Of a stretch of 64,000 nucleotides of DNA, positions 36,621 to 49,442 are shown piece after piece. Position 1 is the stretch's first letter. Each line of letters starts with the position of its first letter. A model generated the notes under the pieces. That model was given only the letters and a program-made list of their open reading frames with translations, was not told the origin of the DNA and ran no database searches. The translations under genes were made by a program, and so were the position numbers. Source of the stretch: Dryomyza anilis (Eukaryota; Arthropoda; Insecta; Diptera; Dryomyzidae); the NCBI GenBank assembly GCA_951804985.1, contig OX638134.1:5394001-5458000 (forward strand), written 5' to 3'.

Positions 36621-38050
36621 AATTTAAATGAAAAATTAAATTTTTCATGTAAATTTGAATTTTTAGTGAATACTTGAATTTTTAGTGAAAATTTGAATTT
36701 TTAATAAAAAATTGAATTTTAAGAGAAAAATTGAGTTTTTAGTGAAAAATTATATTTTTTTAGTGAAAAATTGAATTTTAAGTGAAAAATTTAATTTTTA
36801 GTGAAAAAATTTTTAGTAAAAATTTTTAGTAAAATAAAATGAATTTTTAGTGAAAATTTGATTTTTGGTGAAAAATGGAATTTTTAGTGAAAATTTGAAT
36901 TTTTAGTGAAAAATGGAATTTTTAGTGAAAAATTGAATTTTTAGTGAAAAATTAAATTTTTAGTGAAAAATTAAATTTTTAGTGAAAAATTGAATTTTTA
37001 GTGAATACTTGAATTTTTAGTGAATACTTGAATTTTTAGTGAAAAATTTAATTTTTAGTAAAAATTGAATTTTTAGAGAAAAATAGAATTTTTAGTGAAA
37101 AATTGAATTTTTAGTGAAAAATTGAATTTTTAGTGAAAAATTGAATTTTTAGTGAAAAATTGAATTTTTAGTGAAAAATTGAATTTTTAGTGATAAATTG
37201 AATTTTTAGTGAAAAATTGAATTTTTAGTGAAAAATTGAATTTTTAGTGAATACTTGAATTTTTAGTGAATACTTGAATTTTTAGTGAAAATTTCAATTT
37301 TAGTGAAAAATTGAATTTTTAGTTAAAATTTGAATTTTGAGTGAAAATTTGAATTTTGATGAAAAATGGAATTTTTAGTGAAAAATTGAATTTTAGTGAA
37401 AAATTGAATTTTAGTGAAAAATTGAATTTTTAGTGAAAAATTGAATTTTTAGTGAAAAATTGAATTTTTAGTGAAAAATTGAATTTTTAGTGAAAAATTG
37501 AATTTTTAGTGAAAATTTGAATTTTAAGTGAAAATTTGAATATTAAGTACAAATTTTTTTATTGAGTGAAAAAATGAAAACTTAGTGAGAAGTTGAATTT
37601 TTAGTGAAAAATTTAATTTTTAGTGAAAAATTGAATTTTTAGTGATAAAATGAATTTTTAGTGAAAACTGGAATTTTAGCGCAAAATTGTTTTTAATGTT
37701 CGTGAAAAATTTAATTTTTAGTGAAAAATTGAATTTTTAATTGAAAATTGAATTATTAGTGAAAATTTGAATTCTAGTGAAATTTAATATTTAATGTTTA
37801 ATGAAATTTTTATTTTTAGTGATAAATTGAATTTTTAGTGAAAAATAGTATTTGAATGAAAAATTCAATTTTTAATGAAAATTTTAATTCTTAGTAAAAA
37901 TTGTATTTAAAAAAATTAAATTAAAAAATTATAAAATATTGAATTTAGTGATTTTTTTTTTATTTTTAGTAAATATTCAAATTTTTAGTCAAATTTAATT
38001 TTTTTGTCAAAATTTAATTTTTTGTAAAATTTAATTGTTAATGAAATTTG
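36620..38050 (-). repeat. 19-bp AT satellite block 5, AGTG orientation
   Basis: About 1.4 kb of TTGAATTTTTAGTGAAAAA units, best kept at 36890-37520 and fading into low-complexity AT sequence after 37800. Confidence 0.95.
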
Positions 38051-39015
38051 TTAGTATAAGAAGAAATTATTTTTTAAATTTAATTTTAATTTAAAGTATT
38101 TTTTTTTAATAATTTTAATTTTAAAAAAAACTTCTTTTTTAATATTTTATAATGTAGAAAATTAAAATAGCTCAGTAAACACGAAATCAGAACGTGCGAC
38201 TCAATTATGCTGCAAACAAAACCTAACAGTTTAGTCACGTAAATGCAGATTTAAATTGCAAAGAAAATAAAAAATAAATAAAAAACACAAATTTCATTCA
38301 ATAAACAAGAAATTAAAAATATATAAATTATATTTTTCAGAACACACACAAAATACTAATGAGCCTTAAATAAAATATTTGCCGTAATTTTATGGTTTGT
38401 AAACGCAAAATAATAACATAATTAGCTAAATAGCTGTAGGGAAAAATACAAATAATAAAAAAAGATCAACAGCAAAACATAAAATTTAGATAAGGTACTC
38501 AATTTGTGCTGCGGGTAATTTGCATAAATGAATAAATTTCAAATAATTTACATGTTTTTTGGTGTTTTCAATTTTAAAGAGATTAAAAATTGAAAAACAT
38601 TAATTATATTTTTTAGACTTTTAATAGCGATAAATTTTATTTTATTCATAAAACTACATTATATTTGTGGTAAATTGAATTTTTAGTAATAATTCATTTC
38701 TTTTTAATTTATTTTTTTGATTACGACGTACATAGTAATTAATAATATAAATAAATTTAACATTGAATAAAATTCATTAATTTATTTAATTCGGTAAACG
38801 ATTTACAAAAATACATTTCTCATTAATAATATTTTAAATTTTATATGTTAATTGTGACAATGATTCAATGAAATGCACAAAATTCAATTAGAATTTTTAT
38901 CAGACACTTTTGAGTATGTCGCAATTAGGTAATAATATTTTGGAATTATTTAACTAATATTTTCATTATCTCAATATGTTTGTAAAATATTGAGATAATG
39001 AAAATATTTCTATTT
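38050..39015. other. AT-rich low-copy stretch
   Basis: No gene. It contains the perfect hairpin at 38956-39008 and a half-unit of the TGTCGG family (ATGTCGCAATTAGGTAA near 38918). Confidence 0.4.
38956..39008. repeat. Perfect 22-bp-arm hairpin
   Basis: Arms 38956-38977 and 38987-39008, containing CATTATCTCAATAT and its complement, enclose the 9-base loop GTTTGTAAA. It lies just left of the first TGTCGG palindromic unit. Confidence 0.9.
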
Positions 39016-39785
39016 CCGCTATGTCAGAATTACATGCAGTGAACATTTTCATGCACTTCATTGCCGCCACTTTCTTTTGAGCTGCGATACTGCTGAATTT
39101 GTTTAAAGCAATTGTTTTTTAATTTCGACGATATGTCGGATTTACATGCAGTGATTATTTGCATGTATCTAATTCCCGACACTTTGTTAATTTCAACTGT
39201 GATACTGAATTGAATTAAAGTAAAATTTTTCTAATTTCAACACTATGTTGGAATTACATGCAGTGGACATTTTCATGCACATAATAACCGATACTTTATA
39301 ATTTGCTTGTTTAACCGCAAAAAAACTGTAGAATTTATTCAAATCAAATTTTTTCTATTTTCGACACTATGTCGGAATTACATGCAGTTCAAATAAGCAT
39401 GTCCCTAATTACCGACACTTAGTAATTTGCTTGTTTACCAGCTAAGATACTGTTGAATTATTTTTCTAATTCCGACACTATGTCGGAATTACATGCAGTG
39501 AAAATTTGCATGCACCTAATTGTCGATACTTTGTAAATCGTTTGCTTAATAGATGAGTTATTCCTGAATAAAATAAAATACGTTTTTCTAATTCCGACAC
39601 TATGTCGGAATTACATGCAGTGGACTTTTCCATGCACCTAATTGCCGACACTTTGTAATTTGCTTGTTTAAAAAATTTGAAAAAAATGTCATAATTTTAT
39701 TAAAGCTATTTTTCTGTTTAAAACAGAATGTCGGAATTACATGCAATGCAAAATTTCATGTATCTAATTACCGACACACTATCGT
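39015..39785 (+). repeat. Seven spaced palindromic TGTCGG units, orientation 1
   Basis: Units of about 55 bp recur every 110-130 bp, near 39021, 39133, 39245, 39368, 39479, 39601 and 39729. Each starts TGTCGGAATTACATGCAGTG, has a short variable middle, and ends CATGCACCTAATTGCCGACA, so each unit is an imperfect inverted repeat. The spacers share TTTGTAATTTGCTTGTTTAA and GAATTAAATTAAA, showing the whole ~120-bp period is the repeat while the palindromic part is the best conserved. Confidence 0.9.
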
Positions 39786-41100
39786 TTGTTTGTTTAACAG
39801 CTTGGATATTTCTGAATTAAATTAAATCTAAATTGTGAGTTCAAGGTAAAACTTTCCTTAGAGTTAGGTTTTGTTTTGATCTTGATCCCTTTTTGCATTA
39901 AACCGCCTTCGATTTAAATACCTCAAAAAGCACTCTATTTCTGATCACGTACACCTCGAATTATTCATAATTAATTGGGTCACGAGACACTAGGTCGTCT
40001 AACTACAAATGTAATCAACAGCATGCCAAACGATGTGGCAACGCCATGCATTAAGAGCCTGCAGCATTAGTAACAAACGACAGGACTTTTGTCAAAGTCT
40101 GTCTGTATGTCTCTGTATGTGTGAAACTCACACACACCATCACACAAAGTATTGTTTATGCGTTTGTGTCAAAGAGCCACGTTGATAAATGGATTTTATG
40201 CCTGATTCGCGACTACTCAGTTCATTACATATGCGTCGACAGGGTTTTAGGCACACAAAAGTGGTCGGTATAACTCTGTTGATTTTGCGTTTGTCGCCAC
40301 TGTCACAATAGCGCCACTGTCATTGTGGCAAACAACTACAACGGAAGCGGAAATGCACAGAGTGGCTTGAATGGCGCTGCACAAATAAAGGTGCGAAATA
40401 CGGGCGCAGCAGTGGATTATAAAAAATATTAAATATTTTATGTGTATTAAATACCAATATCTATTTGTTTCAAAATGTGACATGTGTGTCGCTGTGTAAG
40501 CCAAACCAAACCAAAGCACTTTGTAAATATTTGCTATAAAAAAAAATCATAAATTTTCCTATGTATTTTTTTTATTTTATTTAATTGAATTAAACACCAA
40601 ACATTATAAATTAATTTTGCTTTTTTTCATATTTTTTTTTGTGGTTTTTCAACAAATTAATGCGCTTGATTAACTTCGTCTGAAATATGATGCTGCTGGT
40701 TTTTAGCATAATTAATTTTGCATATATTATAAATTGGCTGTATAAAAATTTAATTATTTGCACAATTTTTTTTATTTAAATTTAAAAAATGCAGGTGCTT
40801 GATAAGTTATTAAAGCTTTTTCAACAACTAATTGGTTTATGTAACATATAACTAGGATTTTGCATATTTAGAACTGCGTGACGTATGAGCAACAAATTAT
40901 TATTATTTATTTTAATTAACTTTTATAGTAAGTTTAAAAAAAAACTATTAATTATTGTCGTAATTTAAAATTAATATTCAATATTTTTAGATTTTTTTTT
41001 GTTTTTTTATTAATTTAAAATCTTCAAAGTTATGAAATGTTTGTTACCATCCAATTTTTTTTAATAGTTCGAGTATTTTGGTTTTATTTGTTAAACATGC
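39785..41100. other. Low-copy island C between opposed palindromic units
   Basis: About 1.3 kb. The left half (39890-40510) has mixed composition, with GCATGCCAAACGATGTGGC and a GTCTGTCTGTATGTCTCTG phrase; the right half is AT-rich. The minus-strand open reading 40247-40519 has no recognisable domain. Confidence 0.4.
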
Positions 41101-41520
41101 AAATGAGTCTCGGCTATTAGGTGCAAGAAAATGATCACTGAATGTAATTCCGACATTGTCTTAGAATTAAAAAAATGCCTTTAATTAAATTCGGCTATAT
41201 TTCAACTGTTTCACATGCAAATTAAAAAGTGTCGGCAATTAGGTGCATGAAAATGATCACTACATGTTACTCCGACATAGTGTTTGTATTATAATATTTT
41301 TGCTTTAATTTATTTCATCAGTATCTCAGCTTTAAAACATACACATTGTGTCACCAATTAGTTGCATGAAAATGTTCACTGCTTGCAATTCCGACAAAGT
41401 GTTGAAACTGCATAAATGACTTTCATTAAATTATACAACATTTCTGCTCTTAAGCAAGTAAATTTAAAAGTGTCTTCAATTAGGTGCATAAAAATACGGT
41501 GCGTATGTAAATGATGAAAA
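41100..41520 (-). repeat. Four spaced palindromic TGTCGG units, orientation 2
   Basis: Near 41106, 41229, 41347 and 41469 the same family appears inverted, in the order GTGTCGGCAATTAGGTGCAT, a middle with GAAAATGATCACT, then TGTAATTCCGACA. The fourth is decayed at its right end. Spacing is again about 120 bp. Confidence 0.88.
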
Positions 41521-42455
41521 AGCAGGTGTCGAAATTATGTACATTTGGTGACGGAGTTACGGTCAAAGCTGAAACAAAAAAATACCGAGGCTTCTTTATT
41601 TTAAATTAGAATTGATTATACTTTAATTAATTCTATATTTATTACAAATTAAGGAATGATACTTTTTAGTTTGGCAGTTGTACTAATTTTACTAAATTTA
41701 AACTAAGTCAACGATGTCACGCAAATTTTGGGGCCCCACCGTCTATTAGTACAGCATGTTGTATGAGTAACTTTAAAACGAAGCAAAATTCATTTGTGTA
41801 TTACTAGCTAAGTACAAAAACTATTTGCATATTTAAAACAGATTATTACATATTACGTATTTACCAAATTTTTGCGATATATTTATTTTACAGACACAAT
41901 ATATAAATATTTTAGTAATAGTTCTGTGTAATATTTCTGTACCACACAGAAATAAATGGCAAATGACTGACAAGCACTACTTTGCAAATTCTGTTATTAT
42001 TTTAATCACATTATCAATCTTAAGCAGAATAACGTAGCATTCATGAGTTTTCTGCAGAAATTCACTTCAATGTCTAGGTAGTATTTACAATACCTGGTAC
42101 TAAGTCGGTATTAAGATTATATATAAAATAATCTATGCAATATAATGATTTTGACTACGGTATAAGCAACGTAATAATTATGTAAATCATAGAATATGAT
42201 GCTCATTTGTTTTTCTAATTTTTGTTACTGATTTGATGAACATATCTTTTATGGCATTTTGTTGGTTTGGTTTGGTTTAGTATGTCTGTCAGTGATATTT
42301 TGTGACATTGAACAACGAAACACATGTCAGGGGACACGTGACAGATTTTGTGCCAATGCTATTATTGATGATATAAGCCATGCAGTGTATAGTCAGACCC
42401 ATGCATATAATGAGTGAATTAAGTTGAAATATACACGCCAACATTAATTTTTTAG
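41520..42455. other. Low-copy stretch
   Basis: AT-rich DNA with small mixed-composition patches (41715-41760, 42290-42420). No gene, hairpin or repeat is recognised. Confidence 0.35.
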
Positions 42456-44420
42456 AAAAGTCAGTTTTTCATTAAAAATTAAATTTTTCACTAAAAATTC
42501 TATTTGTCACTAAAAATTCTATTTTTCACTAAAAATTCAATTTTCACTAAAAATTCAATTTTTCACTAAAAATTCAATTTTTAACTAAAAATTCAATTAA
42601 TCATTAAAAATTCAATTAATTTTTTACTAAAAATTCAATTTTTCACTACAAATTCTATTTTTCACTAAAAATTCAATTTTACACTTTTCGCTAAAAAAAA
42701 TTCAACTTTTCACTAAAAATTAAATGTTTCACAAAAAACTAAATTTTTTACTAAAAACTAAATTTTTCACTTAAAGCATTTTTCATAAAAATTGAATTTT
42801 ACACAAATAAATACATTTTTTACTAAAAATTAAATTTTTCACTAAAAATTAAATTTTTCACTAAAAATTCAATTTTTCACTTAAAATTAAATTTTTCACT
42901 AAAAATTAAATTTTCACTAAAAATTCAATTTTCACTAAAAATTCAATTTTTCACTAAAAATTCAATTTTTCACTAAAAATTCCATTTTTCACTAAAAATT
43001 CAATTTTTCACTAAAAATTCAATTTTTCACTAAAAATTCAATTTTTCACTAAAAATTCAATTTTTCACTAAAAATTCAATTTTTCACTAAAAATTCAATA
43101 TTTCACTAAAAATTCAATGTTTCACTTAAAATTCAATTTTTTACTAAAAATTCAATTTTTCACTAAAAATTCAATTTTTAACTAAAAATTCAATTTTTCA
43201 CTAAAAATTCAATATTTCACTAAAAATTCAATATTTCACTAAAAATTCAATTTTTCACTAAAAATTCAATTTATTACTTTAAAATCCATTTTTCCTTAAA
43301 AATTAAATTTTTCACTAAAAATTCAATTTTTCACTAAAAATTCAATTTTTCACTAAAAATTCAATTTTTCACTAAAAATTCAATTTTTCGCTAAAAATTC
43401 AATTTTTCACTAAAAATTCAATTTTTCACTAAAAATTCAATTTTTCACTAAAAATTCAATTTTTCACTAAAAATTCAATTTTTCACTAAAAATTCAATTT
43501 TTCACTAAAAATTCAATTTTTCACTAAAAATTCAATTTTTCACTAAAAATTCAATATTTCACTAAAAATTCAATTTTTCACCAAAAATTCAATATTTCAC
43601 TAAAAATTCAATTTTTCACTAAAAATTCAATATTTCACTAAAAATTCAATTTTTCACTAAAAATTCAATTTTTCACTAAAAATTCAATTTTTCACTAAAA
43701 ATTCAATTTTTCACTAAAAATTCAATTTTTCACTAAAAATTCAATTTTTCACTAAAAATTCAATTTTTCACTAAAAATTCAATTTTTCACTAAAAATTCA
43801 ATTTTTCACTAAAAATTAAATTTTTCACTAAAAATTAAATTTTTCACTAAAAATTAAATTTTTCACTAAAAATTCAATTTTTCACTAAAAATTCAATTTT
43901 TCACTAAAAATTCAATTTTTCACTAAAAATTCAATTTTTCACTAAAAATTCAATTTTTCACTAAAAATTCAATTTTTCACTAAAAATTCAATTTTTCACT
44001 AAAAATTCAATTTTTCACTAAAAATTCAATTTTTCACTAAAAATTCAATTTTTCACTAAAAATTCAATTTTTCACTAAAAATTCAATTTTTCACTAAAAA
44101 TTCAATTTTTCACTAAAAATTCAATTATTCACTAAAAATTCAATTTTTCACTAAAAATTCAATTTTTCACTAAAAATTCAATTTTTCACTAAAAATTCAA
44201 TTTTTCACTAAAAATTCAATTTTTCACTAAAAATTCAATTTTTCACTAAAAATTCAATTTTTCACTAAAAATTCAATTTTTCACTAAAAATTCATTTTTT
44301 CACTAAAAATTCAATTTTTCACTAAAAATTCAATTTTTCACTAAAAATTCAATTTTTCACTAAAAATTCAATTTTTCACTTAAATGTTAAATCTTTTTTA
44401 AAATTCAATTTTTCACAATC
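42455..44420 (+). repeat. 19-bp AT satellite block 6, CACT orientation
   Basis: About 2 kb. The part from 43300 to 44380 is the most homogeneous stretch of the family in the window, with long runs of identical units, which points to recent homogenisation there. Confidence 0.96.
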
Positions 44421-45450
44421 AATATTAATTTTGTCCATTTTTGCTTACTCGTTTTTTAGTTGTTAAATTTAAAAGATATTATTATAAAAATGCTGTATTG
44501 AATTTGTTATTTTACATTTAACTTTTATATTGGTTTCATTATTATACAACATAGCGTATAATTAAAATGCTGCAAACTATTTGAATACGCCGAAAAGCAC
44601 GCATTAAAATTAATTACACGTTAGCAGTATAAATATTTAAAATGCCATTAAACTAGTTAGGGTGTCTGTGGCAGCAGATTTAATTAGCGGTAGCTCTTGT
44701 TGTCTGCCATTAAAATGCGTTGCAGCAGAAAATAGTAGTAACAACGGGTGATGTACTTTGTGGCATACTTTTAGGCAGTGTGGGCATAAAGCTCTTTATT
44801 GACTAAAAGCTACTAAGAATATTGGTATTAAATTGCAAATAACTTAAGGTAAATGTTGGTATTTTAATAAAATTCTTAAAAAATATATTTATTCAAATTA
44901 ATGGTGATAGTTTTATTTATATTTTTAAATTTACGTTGAGAAATTTTTACAAATTTTCATAACATAAAGAAATCATAATTTAAAAGTTTCCGTTTTTATT
45001 AAGTTTCACTTTCTCCTGCATTATTCTAACTCAAGCGTTGCACAAACAGTTTCTCTCAATATCTACAACATTATTATGAATAATTTAAAATTTTGTTTTC
45101 TCTGAAATAAGCGCATAAATACTATTATATAATTTCATGGAAATTCAACACAACTCAGATGCAAGGCAGGATGTATTATTATTTATCCTATCATATGTTT
45201 GTACTTGAACTTATTAAGTTACTTTCTGTGTGTGGCAATGTGTTTGTATTTGTGCAAGTGCTTATATATTATGCTTGCCAAGTATATTTCCATAAGTTGC
45301 AAGAATTTGAGTTGAAATGTTGTTCGTTATCTTGTTCAATTTATATCATGCAGTTGACCAAACTTTTGATACTGCGCAAAATATTATAATAAGGAAAATT
45401 AATAAATTTGATTTTGAAATATTGTTGAATTTTAATAAAAAAAATAAAAT
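44420..45450. other. Low-copy island D, flanked by opposed satellite blocks
   Basis: About 1 kb. It carries TGGCATACTTTTAGGC at 44761-44776 next to CAGCAGATTTAATTAGCGG at 44671-44689. The open reading at 45159-45389 is hydrophobic and cysteine-containing but has no recognised domain and overlaps another reading in a different frame. Confidence 0.45.
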
Positions 45451-46270
45451 TTTAATTTTAGTGAAAAATTTATTTTTTAGTGAAATTTTAATTTTTAAGT
45501 GAAAAAGTGTATAATTAGTGATAAATTAAATTTGGACTAAAAAATTGAATTTGGAATGAAAAATGAATTTGGATGAAAAAAAATAAAATTTTGAGCGTAA
45601 ATAGAATATTATGTAAAAAAATTTAGCTTCAGAAATTAATTTTTAGTGAAAAGTTGAATTTTTAGTGAAAATTTGAATTTTTAGTGAAAAATTGAATTTT
45701 TAGTAAAAATTTAAATTTTTAGTGAAAAATTTATTTTATAGTGAAAAATTTATTTTATAGTGAAATGTTAAATTTTGAGTGAATTTTTATTGAACATTTT
45801 AATTTTGAGTGAAAAATTGTATTTTTGAATTTTTAGTGAAAAATTGTCTATTTGAATTTTTATTGAAATATTGAAATTTTAGTATTTGGTGAAAATTTGA
45901 ATTTTTAGTGAAAAATTGAATTAATAGTGAAAAATTTAAGTTTTAGTGAAAAATTGAATTTTTAATGAAACATGAATTTTTAGTGAAAAATTGAATTTTT
46001 AGTGAATATTTGTATTTTAAGTGAAAAATTGACTTATTAGTGAACATGTAATTTAAAGTGAAAAATTTAATTATTAATAAAAAAATAAAATTTTTAGGGT
46101 AGAATTAAATTTTTGGTGAAAAATTTAGTTTTTTAGTAAGAAATTTAATTTTTAATGACAAATTGTTTTTTTTTTTGTGAAAAATTCAATTTTTAGTGTA
46201 AGATTGAATTTTTATTGAAAACCTAAATTTGGTGAAAATTGAATTTTTTAGTGAAAATTTGTTTATTTTT
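45450..46270 (-). repeat. 19-bp AT satellite block 7, AGTG orientation
   Basis: About 0.8 kb of strongly decayed TTGAATTTTTAGTGAAAAA units. Confidence 0.9.
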
Positions 46271-47540
46271 TTATTTTTATCTAATTTGTACTAAACTAAG
46301 GCATCAAATGTGCATTTACATTAAGTTAATTTTGTTTTCTTAAAATTTAAAATTAATCGAAAAATATAGCATTTTAACCAAAAATGGATACTAAGATTTG
46401 CGCTTATGTTGTGTACAAAAACCCAACAATGAAGAAATCCTAAAATTTCAAAAAAAGCGAACGCTTTATAAACTGCGAAATTTGTGCTTAATTTAACAAG
46501 CTTTCGGGCAGAAATGCCTGCAAACTTTTTAAAACCGCTAAATTGACAGAGGCAATTGACCAAGGCAAGGCACAGCAACACAATGAAATCAAAGCATAGA
46601 AATAACATAAAGAGAATTACAACAAAAATAACAATACAAGAAACAAAAACAACTAAAACGAACTAAAACCAACAAATTACCAAACAAATAAAGTGACAAC
46701 GAGGCAACAAATTTTGAACACAAAATCCAATCAAAAATTAAGATCTCTACATATTTTAGCCAGTTTTAGTTTTAAACGAAAGCCAAACATTTTGCATCAA
46801 GGATATCAATGAACAAAACAATAACTTTAAAACAACAAAAAAACTCCACGAAAACAGCAACATCTTTGCTAAAACAGCTACAACAGGTAGACATTGCGAA
46901 GTACATAATGATGGATACTATGTTGGGCGATACAGGTCGACGTTTCCCTGGAAAAAGTAAGGTTGAAAGTTCAAGTATAGCAAATAAAAAATAGGCTTTT
47001 AAAGCAAACCTCAAAAACAAGAAAAAGCAAAATCAAGCTATTGATATAACCAACCATTTACTCAACCTTTGACGTGCTTTGAAACCAACGGAAACGGCAA
47101 AAGACAGGCAGCAAAGCACGCCATTCATAGCAATTAATACAAATGACAAATCATTTTCGCAGAAAATCCAATAACACTAAGAATGCGAAGAGGAGATTAA
47201 ATATTTCAAATTTATCAAAGTTATTTTGCTGCGCGTAGAAAATTCTTAAAGCGATTAATCGTCATACCGATAGCACGTTTTTTTGATAAAAGGTTTTCTA
47301 TTTTTGTTTTAAGAAAATTCAAATGAAAAATCTTTCGGGCATGTAGTTTTTGTAAAAACAACGTAATTTGATTTTGTGAGAATTCATTAGGAAAACAAAG
47401 CCGAATTAAATAGAATTTCCACCTTTTTGTTTTATTTAAATAAATGAAAAACTAAAAGCGGAAGAGAAATAATTGAAATGCGATGCTCAAAATGGTTCGC
47501 TCAAAATTCAAATTTACCTTTGTTAGTATTTTTAATTAAA
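46270..47540. other. Low-copy island E
   Basis: A strand-asymmetric stretch at 46610-46700 is rich in A and C (repeated AACAAA and CAACTAAAACGAACTAAAACC phrases), followed by mixed-composition DNA to 47280. Open readings on both strands at 46321-46608 and 46772-47020 are short and without domains. No gene is called. Confidence 0.4.
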
Positions 47541-48660
47541 ATGAAATTTTTCACTCAAAATTAAATACATAACTGAAAAGTCAATGATTCACCAAAAATT
47601 AAATTTTTCACTCAAAATTTAAACTATCACTCAAAATCCTATTTTTTACACAACATTAAATTTTCCATTCAAAATAAAATATTTCACTCGAAATACAATT
47701 TCACTCAAAATTCAATTTTTCACTAAAAATTCAATTTTTCATTCAAACTTGAATATTTTACTCAAAATTTAATTTTTCACTCAAAATTCAATTTTTCACT
47801 AAAAATTAAATTTTTCATTCAAAATTGAATATTTCACTCACAATTTATTTTTTCACTCAAATTTCAATTTTTCACTAAATAAAATGTTTCACTCATAATT
47901 CAATATATCGCTTAAAATTCAATTTTTTACTCAAAATTAAAATTTTCACTCAAACGTCAATTTATCATTCAAAATTGAATATTTTACTAAAAATTTAATT
48001 TAAATTTTTCACTAAAAAATCCATTTTTCAATAGAATTCAAATTTTCAAAAATACAATTTATCACTTAAAATTCAATTTAACGCTTAAAATACAATTTTT
48101 TTACTCAAAATTCAATTTATCACTCGAAATTCAATAAATCACTCAAACGTCAATTTTTCACTAAAATTTTTATTTTTTCACTTAAATTTCTACTTTTCAC
48201 TCAAAATTCAAATTTTTCCACTTAAACTTTATTTTTCACTTAAATTTCAAATTTTCACTCAAAATTCAATTTCACTCAAAATTTAATTATTCACTCAAAA
48301 TTAAATTTTTCACTCAAATTCAAATTTTTCACAAAAATCTTTAATTTTTTTTTTTAATTAAATTTGTCAGTCAATTTTACACTAAAAATTATATTTTTCA
48401 ATCAAAATAAATTATTACACTCAAAATTCAATATTTTCAAAATTAAATTTTTTAACCAGAAGCTATTTTCACAAAATTCAACTTCCACTCAAAATTCAAT
48501 TTTTCCTTCAAAATTCAATTATTCTCTTAAATTTCAAATTTTCACTTTAAGATTAAATTTTCAGTCAAAATTAGATTTTTTTTTCTCAAAATTCGAATTT
48601 TATTAAATATTTAATTGTTCACTAAAAATTCAATTTTTCACTTCTAATTCAATTTTTTCA
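47540..48660 (+). repeat. 19-bp AT satellite block 8, CACT orientation, CACTCAAAATTC variant
   Basis: About 1.1 kb of strongly decayed units. The prevailing form here is TTTTTCACTCAAAATTCAA, that is, CTCAAAA instead of CTAAAAA, a local sub-type not dominant in the other blocks. Confidence 0.9.
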
Positions 48661-49440
48661 TATTTAACTATTTTAAAGACATTTTTTACAGAGATACGCA
48701 AAGATATACAATTTGCACATTTTTCCATTATAGACACAAAGAATGTTGTATAAAAAAAATGCGTGCCATTATTCACTGCCTCAGTTGAGTCTGATTTGAT
48801 TGCTGTTGCCATGAGAGGCGACAACATTGTTGACGCAGCGCTGTTTGCACAACCTTTGTGCCTTTAACAAATACAAATCATGAGACATATATACAGACAG
48901 ACACAGTGTGATATGAAAGCACTTCATCATCACACTTTAATGCATTTCCTGTGGCAGGAATATTTTAATACAAATATTCAAGTCTATGAAAAATCTAATG
49001 GCAAAATAAAAATGACAACAGCGACAGCTAGGCAGATACTTTTATACCTCATGCACGATATATCTTGCACTGTGTAAGACATACTTCCGCCAACGCGACA
49101 TTGAATCAAGTGCCTTCAACAGTATCACGATAAAAAAGTTGCATTGCGACATTTTGTATGCCGCAGATTAACTCGAAAACTTTGATTAATGTCAACAGCG
49201 CCGCTGGCAGCTGCTGACTTTGACAACAATTGTTGCTGCTTGACTTTGGTGTTAGTTTGAGTAGATTTTTATATCGCAATAAGCATCTTAACAGAAAAAC
49301 ATATGCAAAGTAGAATTTTTTACAGAGTAAATAACAAAAGTAATGAACATAAAAAATGGTTGCATATTTTAGGTTAAGCGCAGATTAATTATTACTTTGG
49401 CGATTAAGGTTGTTGATAAAAATAAGAAACGAAAATATTA
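48660..49440. other. Low-copy island F, left part
   Basis: Mixed-composition DNA at 48770-49270, including TTGTTGACGCAGCGCTGTTT, ACTTTGATTAATGTCAACAG at 49179-49198 and GCCGCTGGCAGCTGCTGAC. The open reading 48880-49077 has no domain. It probably continues at 52900, split by the TATAAAA array. Confidence 0.45.
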
Positions 49441-49442
49441 TA

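Noticed and set aside
46321..47020. Minus-strand open readings with hydrophobic character
   Set aside because: Short, with an overlapping opposite-strand reading at 46809-46994, no splice or domain support, and located in A/C-skewed low-complexity DNA that yields phenylalanine- and cysteine-rich readings by composition.
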